This document shows positions 25,732 to 34,262 of a DNA stretch of 64,000 bases, piece after piece; position 1 is the stretch's first letter, and each line of letters begins with the position of its first letter. The notes below the pieces were generated by a model. It had not been told where the DNA came from and ran no database searches. It worked only from the letters and a program-made list of their open reading frames with translations. The stretch covers positions 1 to 64,000 of the forward strand of contig JAJFHA010000002.1 in assembly GCA_021775875.1 (NCBI GenBank). The letters run 5' to 3'. This stretch comes from Hyphomicrobiales bacterium (GTDB taxonomy: Bacteria > Pseudomonadota > Alphaproteobacteria > Rhizobiales > NORP267). Made by a program: the position numbers and the translations under genes.

Positions 25732-26594
25732 TGGAACATTCTTTGACAAATGCTACGGCCCGAGTTCCGGCGAAATCCAGGTTGAAGCCGGATACTTTCC
25801 CCATCCATGACGTCACTTGCACGGTGAAATCCAATGAGCAGATCAATGGGGAATATTATCTGTTGATACTCAGTGCGCCTTCAGAAATTCTTGATTGCAG
25901 GCCGGGTCAGTTTTTCCACCTGCTATGCCCGTCAAAAGGTGGTGGAAATCCCTTTTTTCGCCGTCCCATGAGCATCTACGGTTACTTCCCCGCCAGCGGC
26001 GAGTTGCACTTTCTATACAAGGTGGTCGGCGAAGGAACGCGTGCCATGGCCCAATTGGAGACGGGTGAAGGTTTGAAAGTTCTAGGACCGCTGGGCACCG
26101 GATTTACGATTCAGGACGGTTGGCAGAATCTGCTCGTCGTCGCTCGCGGTGTCGGGCTAGCAACCCTGACACCTCTCGCCCAGGAGGCGCTGCAGAGAGG
26201 CCTGAACCTGACCGCTATATGTTCGGCCCGCTCGCCAGAAATGTTGATGTCGGTCGACCGTTTCCGCGAATTGGGGGCCAATGTTATACTGGTCACCGAT
26301 AGCGAAGGATCGTCCGGCGTCGAAAATCTGGAACGGATGATCGAGGCGCAGATCGCGCAATCTGGCATCGACGCTTTTTATACGTGCGGGTCAAACCGGC
26401 TGTTGAAATTGCTGCAACGCCTTGGCGCCCAACACGGTATTCCGGGCGAGATTGCCCTCGAACAGCAAATGGCATGCGGTATCGGCATGTGCCAGTGCTG
26501 TGTCAGATCGCTGCGCCGAGGCGGCAAGATTATCCATGAACGGGTTTGCAAAGAAGGTCCGGTGTTCGATTTGCAGGAGGCGATGGAATGGTAG
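25731..26594 (+). CDS. pyrK: dihydroorotate dehydrogenase electron-transfer subunit PyrK
   Basis: 287-residue protein of the ferredoxin-reductase fold. RPGQFFHLLCPSKGGGNPFFRRPMSIYGY (about 65-93) is the FAD-binding part and LLVVARGVGLATLTPLA the NAD-binding glycine loop. CGIGMCQCCV with a fourth Cys in RVCKEGPVF (about 250-280) forms the [2Fe-2S] site. In class 1B enzymes PyrK links NAD(H) to PyrD. I start it at ATG 25731. The 31 residues before it overlap dctM in another frame. The N-terminal tail of about 20 residues is longer than usual. It overlaps pyrD by seven bases. Confidence 0.88.
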   Translation: MEHSLTNATARVPAKSRLKPDTFPIHDVTCTVKSNEQINGEYYLLILSAPSEILDCRPGQFFHLLCPSKGGGNPFFRRPMSIYGYFPASGELHFLYKVVGEGTRAMAQLETGEGLKVLGPLGTGFTIQDGWQNLLVVARGVGLATLTPLAQEALQRGLNLTAICSARSPEMLMSVDRFRELGANVILVTDSEGSSGVENLERMIEAQIAQSGIDAFYTCGSNRLLKLLQRLGAQHGIPGEIALEQQMACGIGMCQCCVRSLRRGGKIIHERVCKEGPVFDLQEAMEW

Positions 26595-27532
26595 ATATTG
26601 CCGTTAAGCTCGGATCCGTTGAACTGAAAAACCCCATCATGCCGGCGTCTGGCACATTCTCCGAGGATTTGGCGGGGGTGTTCGATCTTGATCTGCTCGG
26701 TGCCCATGTCACCAAAACTGTCACGCCGGAAAAGCGCATCGGTAATCCAACGCCGCGTGTCTGCGAAGTCCAGGGATCGATGCTCAATTCAATCGGCATC
26801 CCATCCAAGGGCGCAAGCCATTTCGTTCGTGAAATCATCCCGGTTTACGAAATTTTTTCGCCCCCCCTGATCGTCTCCATATCTGCCAACACGATAGATG
26901 AGTTTGCGCGTATTTGTGAAAAAGTCAGCGTGCCTGGTGTGGCCGCCATTGAGGTCAATATTTCCTGCCCGAATATCGAGGAAGACGGCAAGGCGTTTGC
27001 CATGCGGCCATCAACAACGTTGCGCGTCATGAAGGGATTGCGTGAGGTAACAGATTTGCCGCTTTGGGCTAAGTTGACTCCGAACACGGGGGAGACGCCC
27101 GACGTGGCGCGGGCTGCAGAAAGTGGCGGGGCTGATGCACTGGTTGTCTCCAACACGCTCCTTTCCATGGCGATCGACGTGAAAACGCGAAGGCCGAAAC
27201 TGGGTAATCTTATGGGCGGACTTTCCGGCCCAGCATTGAAACCGATCGCGCTGCGCATGGCTTATCAATGTGCCAAAGCTGTCGACATCCCCGTTATCGG
27301 TTGTGGTGGCATCGCGACTGTCGAGGATGTTGTTGAATATCTGATTGCCGGTGCCAGCGCTGTTCAGGTGGGGACCGCAACATTCACCAATCCAATGGTA
27401 ATGCCTCACTTGATCGAAGAATTACGGGCCTGGCTATTTGCCGAAAAATTCCAAAGTGTAAACGACCTGATTGGCTCGGTGCGCGATGATGAGGCCGCTG
27501 ACAGTGTGGTGTTTATGGAGGCCGCGCCATGA
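26588..27532 (+). CDS. pyrD: dihydroorotate dehydrogenase, class 1B catalytic subunit PyrD
   Basis: FMN beta/alpha barrel of 314 residues. NPIMPASGTF near residue 17, the catalytic-Cys loop EVNISCPNI (about 125), WAKLTPNTG, NTLLSMAIDVKTRRPKLGN, GGLSGPALKPIALRM and VIGCGGIATVEDVVEYLIAGASAVQVGTA (phosphate site) match class 1B. Most alphaproteobacteria make UMP with a quinone-dependent class 2 PyrD. An NAD-linked class 1B pair behind a TRAP transporter therefore suggests a catabolic or reversible role, reducing orotate to dihydroorotate with NADH. It overlaps the next gene by four bases. Confidence 0.88.
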   Translation: MVDIAVKLGSVELKNPIMPASGTFSEDLAGVFDLDLLGAHVTKTVTPEKRIGNPTPRVCEVQGSMLNSIGIPSKGASHFVREIIPVYEIFSPPLIVSISANTIDEFARICEKVSVPGVAAIEVNISCPNIEEDGKAFAMRPSTTLRVMKGLREVTDLPLWAKLTPNTGETPDVARAAESGGADALVVSNTLLSMAIDVKTRRPKLGNLMGGLSGPALKPIALRMAYQCAKAVDIPVIGCGGIATVEDVVEYLIAGASAVQVGTATFTNPMVMPHLIEELRAWLFAEKFQSVNDLIGSVRDDEAADSVVFMEAAP

Positions 27533-28809
27533 AGGCGTTTGCCAATATCAAAGTAAAAAATTGGGAAGAAGAATTTGCTGTCCGGCTGTTCGAACAAGTT
27601 GCCCAACAGACGGCAGATGACCAGGGTGTCAGCCGCCCGGCTTACTCGTCGATTGAAACTGCGACACTTGAATATCTGGAAATGTGTGCCCGAGACGAGG
27701 GCTTGCATGTGAATTACGACAACGGCCAGAACGCGATATTTTGTTTGCAGGAAGATAAAGATGCGAAGGATTTCGTTCTGGTCGGCAGCCACGTCGACTC
27801 GGTGCCCCGGGGTGGAAATTTTGACGGGCTTGCTGGCATTGTCGCAGGACTAATCTGTTTGGTAAAATCGCAGCGCGAGGGCCGCAAGTTCGCCCGCCCG
27901 GTCAAGGTAATTGCGATGCGCGGTGAGGAAAGCGCCTGGTTCGGTCCCTGTTATATAGCCTCCAAAGCGCTGCTGGGGGTTCTCGCGGAAAATGAACAAT
28001 CAGCCACCCATAAAGGCGACGGTCGCCCGCTGATCGAACATATGTCTGATATCGGTGTCGACGTTGCTGCGGTTCGCAATGCAATCCCATTGATGGATAG
28101 TAAACATGTGCTCGCGTATCTGGAGCTGCATATCGAGCAAGGCCCGATGCTGGTGGAGAAAAAGCAGCCGGCGGCGGTGGTATCCGGTATCCGTGGTAAT
28201 ATCCGCCACAAACGCATCACTTGCATTGGTGAGGCTGGTCATTCTGGAGCTGTCCCGCGCGCCTACCGTCATGACCCGGTTCTCGCGATGGCAGACTTGC
28301 TCAACCGGCTGGATGAAAGCTGGCTGACAATTTTGCAAAAGGGTGACGATCTGGTCCTGACGTGCGGAATGTTGGCAACCGACACAGCGACCCACGCCCT
28401 TTCACGTATCCCGGATAGCGTGGGTTTCAGCATGGATATCCGCAGCCAGGATATTACCGCGTTGGACGAGATGCGGGAATTATTGCAGGACGAGGCCCGA
28501 CATATTGAAAATGATCGTGGCGTCAAATTTCAGTTTGATGAAGAGATTTTCACCGCCCCTGCAATGTGCGACGCGGGGATGGTGGAGGACTTGACCCAAG
28601 CGCAGAAAAGGCTCGGTCAAAATGCTTTCGTCATGCCGTCCGGGGGTGGGCATGATGCAGCGGTATTTGCCAATGCCGGGGTGCCGACTGGCATGATATT
28701 CGTGCGTAATCGCGGTGGGTCACACAATCCAGGCGAGCAAATGGAAATTTCTGATTTCTTGCAGGCAACAGAGATTATTTTCGAGTATTTGACGTCCCCC
28801 CAGAAATGA
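27529..28809 (+). CDS. M20-family N-carbamoyl amidohydrolase (Zn-dependent amidase), 426 aa
   Basis: Belongs to the hydantoinase/carbamoylase branch of M20 peptidases, which includes beta-ureidopropionase, N-carbamoyl-L-amino acid hydrolase and allantoate amidohydrolase. Metal ligands are visible: His88 and Asp99 in GSHVDSVPRGGNFDGLAG, Glu133/134 in RGEESAWFG, His201 in ELHIEQGP and the late His in RGGSHNPGEQ. The dimerisation lid has GEAGHSGAVP. In this operon the natural candidate substrate is N-carbamoyl-L-aspartate (ureidosuccinate), the product of dihydroorotate ring opening. Other carbamoyl or ureido acids remain possible. Confidence 0.85.
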   Translation: MKAFANIKVKNWEEEFAVRLFEQVAQQTADDQGVSRPAYSSIETATLEYLEMCARDEGLHVNYDNGQNAIFCLQEDKDAKDFVLVGSHVDSVPRGGNFDGLAGIVAGLICLVKSQREGRKFARPVKVIAMRGEESAWFGPCYIASKALLGVLAENEQSATHKGDGRPLIEHMSDIGVDVAAVRNAIPLMDSKHVLAYLELHIEQGPMLVEKKQPAAVVSGIRGNIRHKRITCIGEAGHSGAVPRAYRHDPVLAMADLLNRLDESWLTILQKGDDLVLTCGMLATDTATHALSRIPDSVGFSMDIRSQDITALDEMRELLQDEARHIENDRGVKFQFDEEIFTAPAMCDAGMVEDLTQAQKRLGQNAFVMPSGGGHDAAVFANAGVPTGMIFVRNRGGSHNPGEQMEISDFLQATEIIFEYLTSPQK

Positions 28810-28906
28810 ATAGCGGAATAAAAAATGAATGTTGAAGACATAATTTAGGACTGCCCATTGGGGAAATTTGTTGATACCAATCAACAAATAAACAGGAGGA
28901 ATTACC

Positions 28907-29605
28907 ATGTTTAATATAGGTTTCCCTGATCGTGATTTGATCCCCGAAACGGTAGCAAAAATGCTGCTGGAAATTGATGCCATTCATTTCCGTTCTGACA
29001 AACCATTCACGTTCACATCCGGCCTTGCCAGCCCGGTCTATATTGATTGCCGCAAGCTCATCTCGTACCCGCGGATCCGCTCAACAATCATGGATTTCGG
29101 TGCTTCAGTTATCGTCCAGGATATCGGCTTCGAGCAATTCGACGCGATCGCCGGCGGCGAGACGGCGGGCATTCCGTTCGCCGCCTGGCTGGCCGACCGG
29201 CTTGCGCTGCCGATGCAATATGTTCGCAAAAAACCGAAAGGCTTTGGCCGCGATGCCCAGATCGAGGGTGCCTTGAAGGAAGGCTCGCGGGTCCTTCTTG
29301 TGGAAGACTTGACTACCGACGGCGGCAGCAAGATCGGCTTTGCCAAGGCCGTAAAGAAGGCCGGTGCCGATGTCACAGATACATTTGCGGTCTTTTACTA
29401 CGATATTTTCCCGGACACTCCGAAGCGGCTGGAGGCAGCCGGAATGCGGCTGCATTATCTGGCGACATGGTGGGATGTCCTGGCAGTATGCAAGAAAACC
29501 AATCGTTTTGACGCAAACACCCTCAACGAGGTCGAGAGTTTTCTCAACGACCCATTAACATGGTCCAGTAAAAACGGCGGCATCTCGGAATTGCCGTCAC
29601 AGTAG
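28907..29605 (+). CDS. pyrE: orotate phosphoribosyltransferase PyrE
   Basis: Joins orotate to PRPP to give OMP. At 232 residues it is of usual length. [22 protein letters not shown] (about 31-52) is the orotate-binding N-terminus. [16 protein letters not shown] holds the flexible catalytic loop, and [21 protein letters not shown] (about 127-147) is the PRPP motif. AGGAGG precedes the ATG. It follows the amidohydrolase after 97 bases without a terminator. Its presence shows that orotate is at least one node of the pathway and would allow direct salvage into UMP. Confidence 0.9.
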   Translation: MFNIGFPDRDLIPETVAKMLLEIDAIHFRSDKPFTFTSGLASPVYIDCRKLISYPRIRSTIMDFGASVIVQDIGFEQFDAIAGGETAGIPFAAWLADRLALPMQYVRKKPKGFGRDAQIEGALKEGSRVLLVEDLTTDGGSKIGFAKAVKKAGADVTDTFAVFYYDIFPDTPKRLEAAGMRLHYLATWWDVLAVCKKTNRFDANTLNEVESFLNDPLTWSSKNGGISELPSQ

Positions 29606-29620
29606 GAATTGGAGAAACAA

Positions 29621-29941
29621 ATGTTTAGCGACTTTCACGATTTATTGGAGAAGAACGGTGGCTCGGTCCGGGCTTATGAAATTTGTGCTAGAACCGCCAG
29701 AAACAGAGCTGTTGACGAGCCTGAAAATTCTACAGCCTTGTTCCTTATAGCAATGGCTGCGCAGAGATTTGTCGATTCTTTTGACGACCAACCGATATCC
29801 GTTAACGAGGTCGCAAAGGAGGGCGAAAAAATTGGCGGCTATATCACGAATTTAAGTGACGCCTATAACCAGCCTGACCCGGAACTCAAGATTGCAGCAT
29901 TAAATGTCGTCGCATCATCATTGTCGCAGAAGCGAGTCTAG
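29621..29941 (+). CDS. hypothetical protein at the end of the pyr operon, 106 aa
   Basis: A soluble, mostly helical protein (FSDFHDLLEKNGGSVRAYEI, NEVAKEGEKIGGYITNLSDAY) of no recognised family. The ATG at 29621 has GGAG nine bases upstream, 15 bases after the pyrE stop, so it belongs to the operon. No signal or membrane segment is seen. A regulatory or structural role with the neighbouring enzymes is only a guess. Confidence 0.55.
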   Translation: MFSDFHDLLEKNGGSVRAYEICARTARNRAVDEPENSTALFLIAMAAQRFVDSFDDQPISVNEVAKEGEKIGGYITNLSDAYNQPDPELKIAALNVVASSLSQKRV

Positions 29942-29963
29942 GTCGAGTTGAAATTTATCCAGC

Positions 29964-30104
29964 TCATTTTATTGCAGCCACGAGATTTTGAAAGTCCGCA
30001 TAGTTTCTGATGAGCTCGTCATAACGCGTGGCAATATGGCGGAAGTATTTGATTTTACCGAAGAACCGCTCGATCAAGTTTCGTTCCTGATATAGATTTT
30101 GTCC
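29964..30104 (-). pseudogene. IS5-family transposase fragment (C-terminus)
   Basis: The minus strand encodes GQNLYQERNLIERFFGKIKY, then FRHIATRYDELIRNYADF and a stop. This is the well-known C-terminal 'Y..R..IE..F.k.K.fRriATRYdKl..n' end of IS5/IS427-group transposases, including the last catalytic Glu. The rest of the gene is absent, since upstream sequence leaves the family at about 30104. It separates the pyr operon from ubiV. Confidence 0.75.
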
Positions 30105-30227
30105 TGATGTCGCCATTGAGCCGTCGTCCTGCGTCATGGACTGACAGGTATTGCTCCACACCTAACTGCCGCAACTGGAACTGTCACGCTTTAGTGCCGC
30201 TCCGGGCTACCTTGGTTCGCCATCACA

Positions 30228-31136
30228 TCATACCTCACCAACCCATTGATGCCCTGGTCGTCCATTCCAAAAACCGTTGGAGAATGGAGCGGGAATATCC
30301 AGCGCAGTTAATTTCTCACTGGATTCCTCTGCTGAAACAGTATCATCAAGAGCTTCCCGGAAGATATTCGCCACCGCCACCATATCCTGCGTATGCGGGA
30401 CCAAGCGGAAATGCGTGACACCCATCTCTTTCATATCATCCATATCATCCAATAAATTCAGGTAGCTGTGAGAGAGTGTCTGGATCCCGTTGACGGTTAG
30501 AAATTCTTCCCCGTCCAACGTGTTCAAAGGCATTCCGTCCATATCTTCCTCGCACACAAACTGGCAATTGTCTTTGATCCTGCCGTGAGCGCGGGCGTGG
30601 TAACAACGAGCCGACAGCGCCAGTGAGACGCGACCAAATACCTGTACTTCGGTCGTCGCGCCCAGTTCTTTGGCGTGGGCAGCAAGGATGGCTATGGAAT
30701 CGCGTGGTAGTTCTGCCGGTAGGGTGAAATGCGTCGCACCTTTCGCCACCAGATAGGCCATGGTGTCTTCATTGTAGACATTCATCAGAGAGCCAACACG
30801 GTATGATTTGTCATCCAGATGCCAAAGTGCCGAGCTATCGTTGATTTCCAGCTCAAAATCTTCAAGATCGCAAAATCCGGCAATCATGTTGCGTTCCCGT
30901 TTCAACATGACTTCCGCGAGGGTAGAAAAAACCACCGTCTTTCCACCGCGCACAAGGCGTTCAGCTACTTCGTCATAGTGATTTTCAAAGAACGGGGTGC
31001 GTTTTGAGCAAATGATTTCACCCAGGTAAACAACATCTACAGGTGCTTCGTCAGCAATGCGGGCGTAGAATTCCAGCTTTCGCTCGGCATTCCAGTGGAA
31101 CAGGATCGGCGCTATTGTTAGGTTGGGTTTCATCAT
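30228..31136 (-). CDS. ubiV: UbiV, oxygen-independent ubiquinone hydroxylation protein (U32 family)
   Basis: 302 residues from ATG 31136 (or 305 from 31145). U32-peptidase-like barrel with a predicted [4Fe-4S] site. A Cys in GEIICSKRTPFF and the CX12CX3C set in RCYHARAHGRIKDNCQFVCEED agree with the four ligands known in UbiV. UbiV works with UbiU in anaerobic hydroxylation of the ubiquinone ring using prephenate. Start and stop overlap the ubiU stop as TAATG, so the pair is translationally coupled. Confidence 0.9.
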   Translation of the reverse strand: MMKPNLTIAPILFHWNAERKLEFYARIADEAPVDVVYLGEIICSKRTPFFENHYDEVAERLVRGGKTVVFSTLAEVMLKRERNMIAGFCDLEDFELEINDSSALWHLDDKSYRVGSLMNVYNEDTMAYLVAKGATHFTLPAELPRDSIAILAAHAKELGATTEVQVFGRVSLALSARCYHARAHGRIKDNCQFVCEEDMDGMPLNTLDGEEFLTVNGIQTLSHSYLNLLDDMDDMKEMGVTHFRLVPHTQDMVAVANIFREALDDTVSAEESSEKLTALDIPAPFSNGFWNGRPGHQWVGEV

Positions 31137-32134
31137 TACCGCCATGCTTTGCTTTTGAATGCGCCTTGCGTTTCCTTTTGCCCCTCGGTTAAGGCTAACA
31201 GATCGGAAATCTCAGGGTTGTGTCCGGCCATGATATTGTCCACGGCCTTGCGATAGGCTGTCACCACAGATTTTACATAGGCTCGCGAGCGCTGCCGTCC
31301 CTCAATCTTCAGAGCAGTGACACCTGCAGCCATTAAGTCCGGTAGAAGCGTGGACAGGTTCAGACTGATGGGTTCCTCAAAGGCATAATAGGCTCCGTCA
31401 TGCGCAGGCGTCAGATACCGGCCCTTGCAAATTGTCGGATACCCTGCATTTTCATCGCACGAAAAACAGTCAATGGTAAATTCACCAAGTTTAGTCGTGA
31501 GGTTTCCAGAATCGTCTTTGATATACTGAATCTGCGCCGCGGGTGAGCAAACACCGTCCATGTTGGTTGACAAGCCGGTTATATAATTTGTTAAGCTACA
31601 TCTCCCCTCAACCATCAAACCATGGTTGCCAAAAATGAAGGTCTCGATTTCACAAGGGATTTCGTCGGCCATGGTTTTGATCTCTGGAACGGTCAGAATT
31701 CTCGGCAGCACCACCCGTTTTATGTTGAATTCCCGACAATAGAATTTGATTGCCTCAGGCGTGGAAGCAGCGGCCTGTACTGACAGATGCAGTCTGATAT
31801 CGGGATAGTTTTTGGCTATATAATCGGCTACGCCAATGTCAGCGACGATAAAAGCATCGACACCCAGTTTCGCGCCGGTGTCTACCGCTTCTTTCCACAG
31901 ATCAACTTTCCCGGCGGGTGGAAATGTGTTCACCGCCAGCAGAACCTTGGTTCCCCCGTTATGGGCATGCCTGACCGATTTTTCCAATTCCGGAACGGTA
32001 AAATTCAGCCCTGGAAAATTGCGGGCGTTGGTCGCATTTTGAAAACCGCAATAAACAGCGTCAGCACCAGCTTCGACTGCAGTACGCATCGCTGACGGGG
32101 TTCCGGCGGGGCATACCAATTCCGGTCTGTTCAT
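31136..32134 (-). CDS. ubiU: UbiU, oxygen-independent ubiquinone hydroxylation protein (U32 family)
   Basis: 332 residues opening with ELVCPAGTPSAMRTAVEAGADAVYCGF, the U32 signature. Likely Fe-S ligands are Cys in VEGRCSLTNY, GVCSPAAQ, DCFSCDENAG and TICKGRY. The region ALKIEGRQRSRAYVKSVVTAYRKAVD closes the family domain. It forms a heterodimer with UbiV. It is preceded by ubiT with 11 bases between. The ubiT-ubiU-ubiV order is that of many facultatively anaerobic proteobacteria. Confidence 0.92.
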   Translation of the reverse strand: MNRPELVCPAGTPSAMRTAVEAGADAVYCGFQNATNARNFPGLNFTVPELEKSVRHAHNGGTKVLLAVNTFPPAGKVDLWKEAVDTGAKLGVDAFIVADIGVADYIAKNYPDIRLHLSVQAAASTPEAIKFYCREFNIKRVVLPRILTVPEIKTMADEIPCEIETFIFGNHGLMVEGRCSLTNYITGLSTNMDGVCSPAAQIQYIKDDSGNLTTKLGEFTIDCFSCDENAGYPTICKGRYLTPAHDGAYYAFEEPISLNLSTLLPDLMAAGVTALKIEGRQRSRAYVKSVVTAYRKAVDNIMAGHNPEISDLLALTEGQKETQGAFKSKAWR

Positions 32135-32145
32135 CTGTGCCTCCC

Positions 32146-32670
32146 TTATTCTGATTTATTGCGTTGTTTGGCGCGACGAAGAATTCCAAGTGCTGCGCGT
32201 CCGGGTGGGCCAAACATATCGGATATATTTTCAGCGATACTGCCGTCGATATCATCCAGAGCGTTGCGTAGACACACGACAGCCTCGGTATTGCCGGTGA
32301 TGGTCAAGTCGCGGGCGAAAAACAGAGCGTCTCCATCCAGGTCGCCGTCAACCAGCATCAGCAGATCAAGAAAACTACCGGAGACCTTCGCATCATGCGG
32401 CGGGATATCGTTGCGTTGGCGCGCATCCAGCAACAAATCATCAGGATCGGGGCGCAGAACCAATACGAATGGCAAGTTCACGGGGTCAATGACGAAATGC
32501 GCGTTATAGTGAGGGCCCAGTCTCCCGAACATATCAGGATTATCGGTTGCAACCCGGTTTACGATGCGCCGAAGCACCGGTTGGATCGCGAATAACGGCG
32601 GAGGCGGCATCCAGCTTGGAAACCTCCTCGAAGAACCGGGAATGTCTGATGCTGGATTAATGTGGGTCAT
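32146..32670 (-). CDS. ubiT: UbiT, SCP2-domain accessory factor for anaerobic ubiquinone synthesis
   Basis: 174 residues with an SCP2 sterol-carrier-like domain (about 45-150: FVIDPVNLPFVLVLRPDP, SGSFLDLLMLVDGDLDGDALFFARDLTITGNTEAVVCLRNALD). UbiT binds isoprenoid quinone intermediates and is needed for the anaerobic pathway. The start is uncertain. ATG 32670 has no ribosome-binding site, while ATG 32610 has GAGGAGG 12 bases upstream and would give 154 residues. The residues between them (SSRRFPSW) resemble family N-termini, so the longer form is kept. Confidence 0.85.
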   Translation of the reverse strand: MTHINPASDIPGSSRRFPSWMPPPPLFAIQPVLRRIVNRVATDNPDMFGRLGPHYNAHFVIDPVNLPFVLVLRPDPDDLLLDARQRNDIPPHDAKVSGSFLDLLMLVDGDLDGDALFFARDLTITGNTEAVVCLRNALDDIDGSIAENISDMFGPPGRAALGILRRAKQRNKSE

Positions 32671-32705
32671 GAAGAGCGGAATAGCATCATTTAAGCTTTT
32701 CCGAT

Positions 32706-32719
32706 TTGATACTCATCAA
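32706..32719 (-). promoter_or_regulatory. FNR-type operator upstream of ubiTUV
   Basis: TTGATACTCATCAA is a perfect FNR/FnrL box (TTGAT-N4-ATCAA). Its centre is about 42 bases from the first ubiT ATG. A -10-like TGCTAT (32686-32681) lies in the class II position downstream. This predicts activation of ubiTUV when oxygen is scarce. Confidence 0.75.
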
Positions 32720-33040
32720 TAATGCGGAAAATACTATGGTTTAAATTTTACCTGGATGTAGCCGTAGAATGAAGGCAATTAATGAATCCTGACTCTAGCT
32801 GCAAGCGCAACGTGTCCATTGACGACAATGTTTTAAATCATGCCAATAAGGCATATCTGATAGCTTTGACATAGATTTGGATGATAGGGTGGGTTCCACT
32901 ATCGTTGGCAGTGCGTAAACCCTGAAATGAAGTTCTTAAGCAGGGCGGAAGCCAGAAAATTTGGGAAAGATGGCAGCAACCTGGTCATCTTGTGGCTAAC
33001 CGACGCCAGATCGGTGGCCAATTGAGGAAGGAAAACAATC
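32720..33040. other. 321-base intergenic region with a dispersed repeat
   Basis: No coding potential seen. It must hold the promoter of the ABC operon at 33041. It contains AGGCAATTAATGAATCCTGACTCTAGCT at 32773-32800, of which 25 of 28 bases recur at 60220-60247. AGGAAGG stands 12 bases before the next ATG. Confidence 0.5.
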
Positions 33041-34234
33041 ATGAAAACTCAATTTGAATTCAACCGCCGCGTAATGCTTCAGGCGATGGGCACAATCGCG
33101 GCAACGGCTGCTGCGAGCGGCATTCCATTCAGTAGCGCTTTTGCCGAAGGGCCCTTGAATATCTGGACGATCGGCGTTGCAAAAGTTGGAGCGGCGCCGG
33201 GAACCGGCGGGGCTGACTGGGGTGATATGGAGAGCCAAGCAGGCATCAAAATCGCTTATACTGCGAAAAGCGGTAGCGCCGACCAAGCCATACTGAAGAT
33301 GGTCGTTGGCGATGGCAACCAACTTTACGATGCCATCACTGATAATGGTGGCGGCATGGAAGATGCGCTTGCTTCGCAAGGTGCGATAGCGAAGATCGAC
33401 ACCTCCAAGATCGACAATTGGGGCAACCTGCTCGACCATTACCAAAGCGGTGGCATTGGTGAAGGCACGATCCGCCACGATGGTGACGTCTATGGGGTTC
33501 CTTATATTTCAAATGCAGATTCACTGGCCTATAACGGAAGTGAAATTGGTGGGACCCTGGATAGCTGGGAAGCGCTGTTTGACTCCCAGTTCAGGGGACG
33601 GGCAGCAATGCAGAATGATTTCGGGCCCACCTTCACCAACACCGGGATTTACCTGAAAGAGAGCGGCAAGCAGGACATCGAAAACCCATCAGACATGACG
33701 GAAGCTGAAGTTGCTGGTGTTGCTCAGTTCCTGATTGATTTGAAGAAACAGGGCCATTTTCGCACATTCTGGGATGGCTTCCAGAACGGTGTCGACATCC
33801 TTGCCAGCGAAGAAGTGCTGGTGTCTTCATGTTGGGAGCCTGTCCAGATCGTGGCCGCCAGAAAGAGCGGCAAGGATATCCGCTATGGCACGATGAAAGA
33901 GGGTCACCAGACTTGGAACAATATCTGGATGTTGACCAATGGCGGTGTGGAACGCGGCAGGGCAGATGATTTCTACAAGCTTATGAATACCTATCTGTCA
34001 CCGTGGTTTGGCGCACGTACCCTTCTGACATTTGGCTTTGCGCCGCAAATGAACGGCGTTCTTGAGTATATCGAGGGCGCTTCAGAATTTGAAGCGGCAG
34101 CCAAGGAAACGGTCGCGCAACGGCTCGCGAATAAGAATGCGCGTTACGCGGTTAGCGGAAATTCGTGGCAAAATGTATTCCCGACAAATATCCGTGCGTA
34201 TCAGGATTGGTGGGCGAAAGTGCAAGCTGCCTGA
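33041..34234 (+). CDS. ABC transporter substrate-binding protein, polyamine/PotD type, 397 aa
   Basis: Periplasmic binding protein of the SBP_bac type. It has an N-terminal export signal (FNRRVMLQAMGTIAATAAASGIPF; the RR suggests Tat, though it is not a full SRRxFLK). Blocks ILKMVVGDGNQLYDAITDNGG, DGDVYGVPYISNADSLAYN, SWEALFDSQFRGRAAMQNDF and NGGVERGRADDFYKLMNTYLSPWFGARTLL are those of PotD/PotF-like proteins. True polyamine binders use a cluster of acidic residues that I cannot confirm, so the ligand is open. First gene of a four-gene transporter operon. Confidence 0.85.
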   Translation: MKTQFEFNRRVMLQAMGTIAATAAASGIPFSSAFAEGPLNIWTIGVAKVGAAPGTGGADWGDMESQAGIKIAYTAKSGSADQAILKMVVGDGNQLYDAITDNGGGMEDALASQGAIAKIDTSKIDNWGNLLDHYQSGGIGEGTIRHDGDVYGVPYISNADSLAYNGSEIGGTLDSWEALFDSQFRGRAAMQNDFGPTFTNTGIYLKESGKQDIENPSDMTEAEVAGVAQFLIDLKKQGHFRTFWDGFQNGVDILASEEVLVSSCWEPVQIVAARKSGKDIRYGTMKEGHQTWNNIWMLTNGGVERGRADDFYKLMNTYLSPWFGARTLLTFGFAPQMNGVLEYIEGASEFEAAAKETVAQRLANKNARYAVSGNSWQNVFPTNIRAYQDWWAKVQAA

Positions 34235-34262
34235 TCATCAGTCACAACGCAGTGAAATTCAG

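Noticed and set aside
34062-34262. N-terminal extension of the PotB-type permease
   Set aside because: It overlaps the end of the binding-protein gene for 170 bases and is an Arg/Lys-rich out-of-frame shadow.
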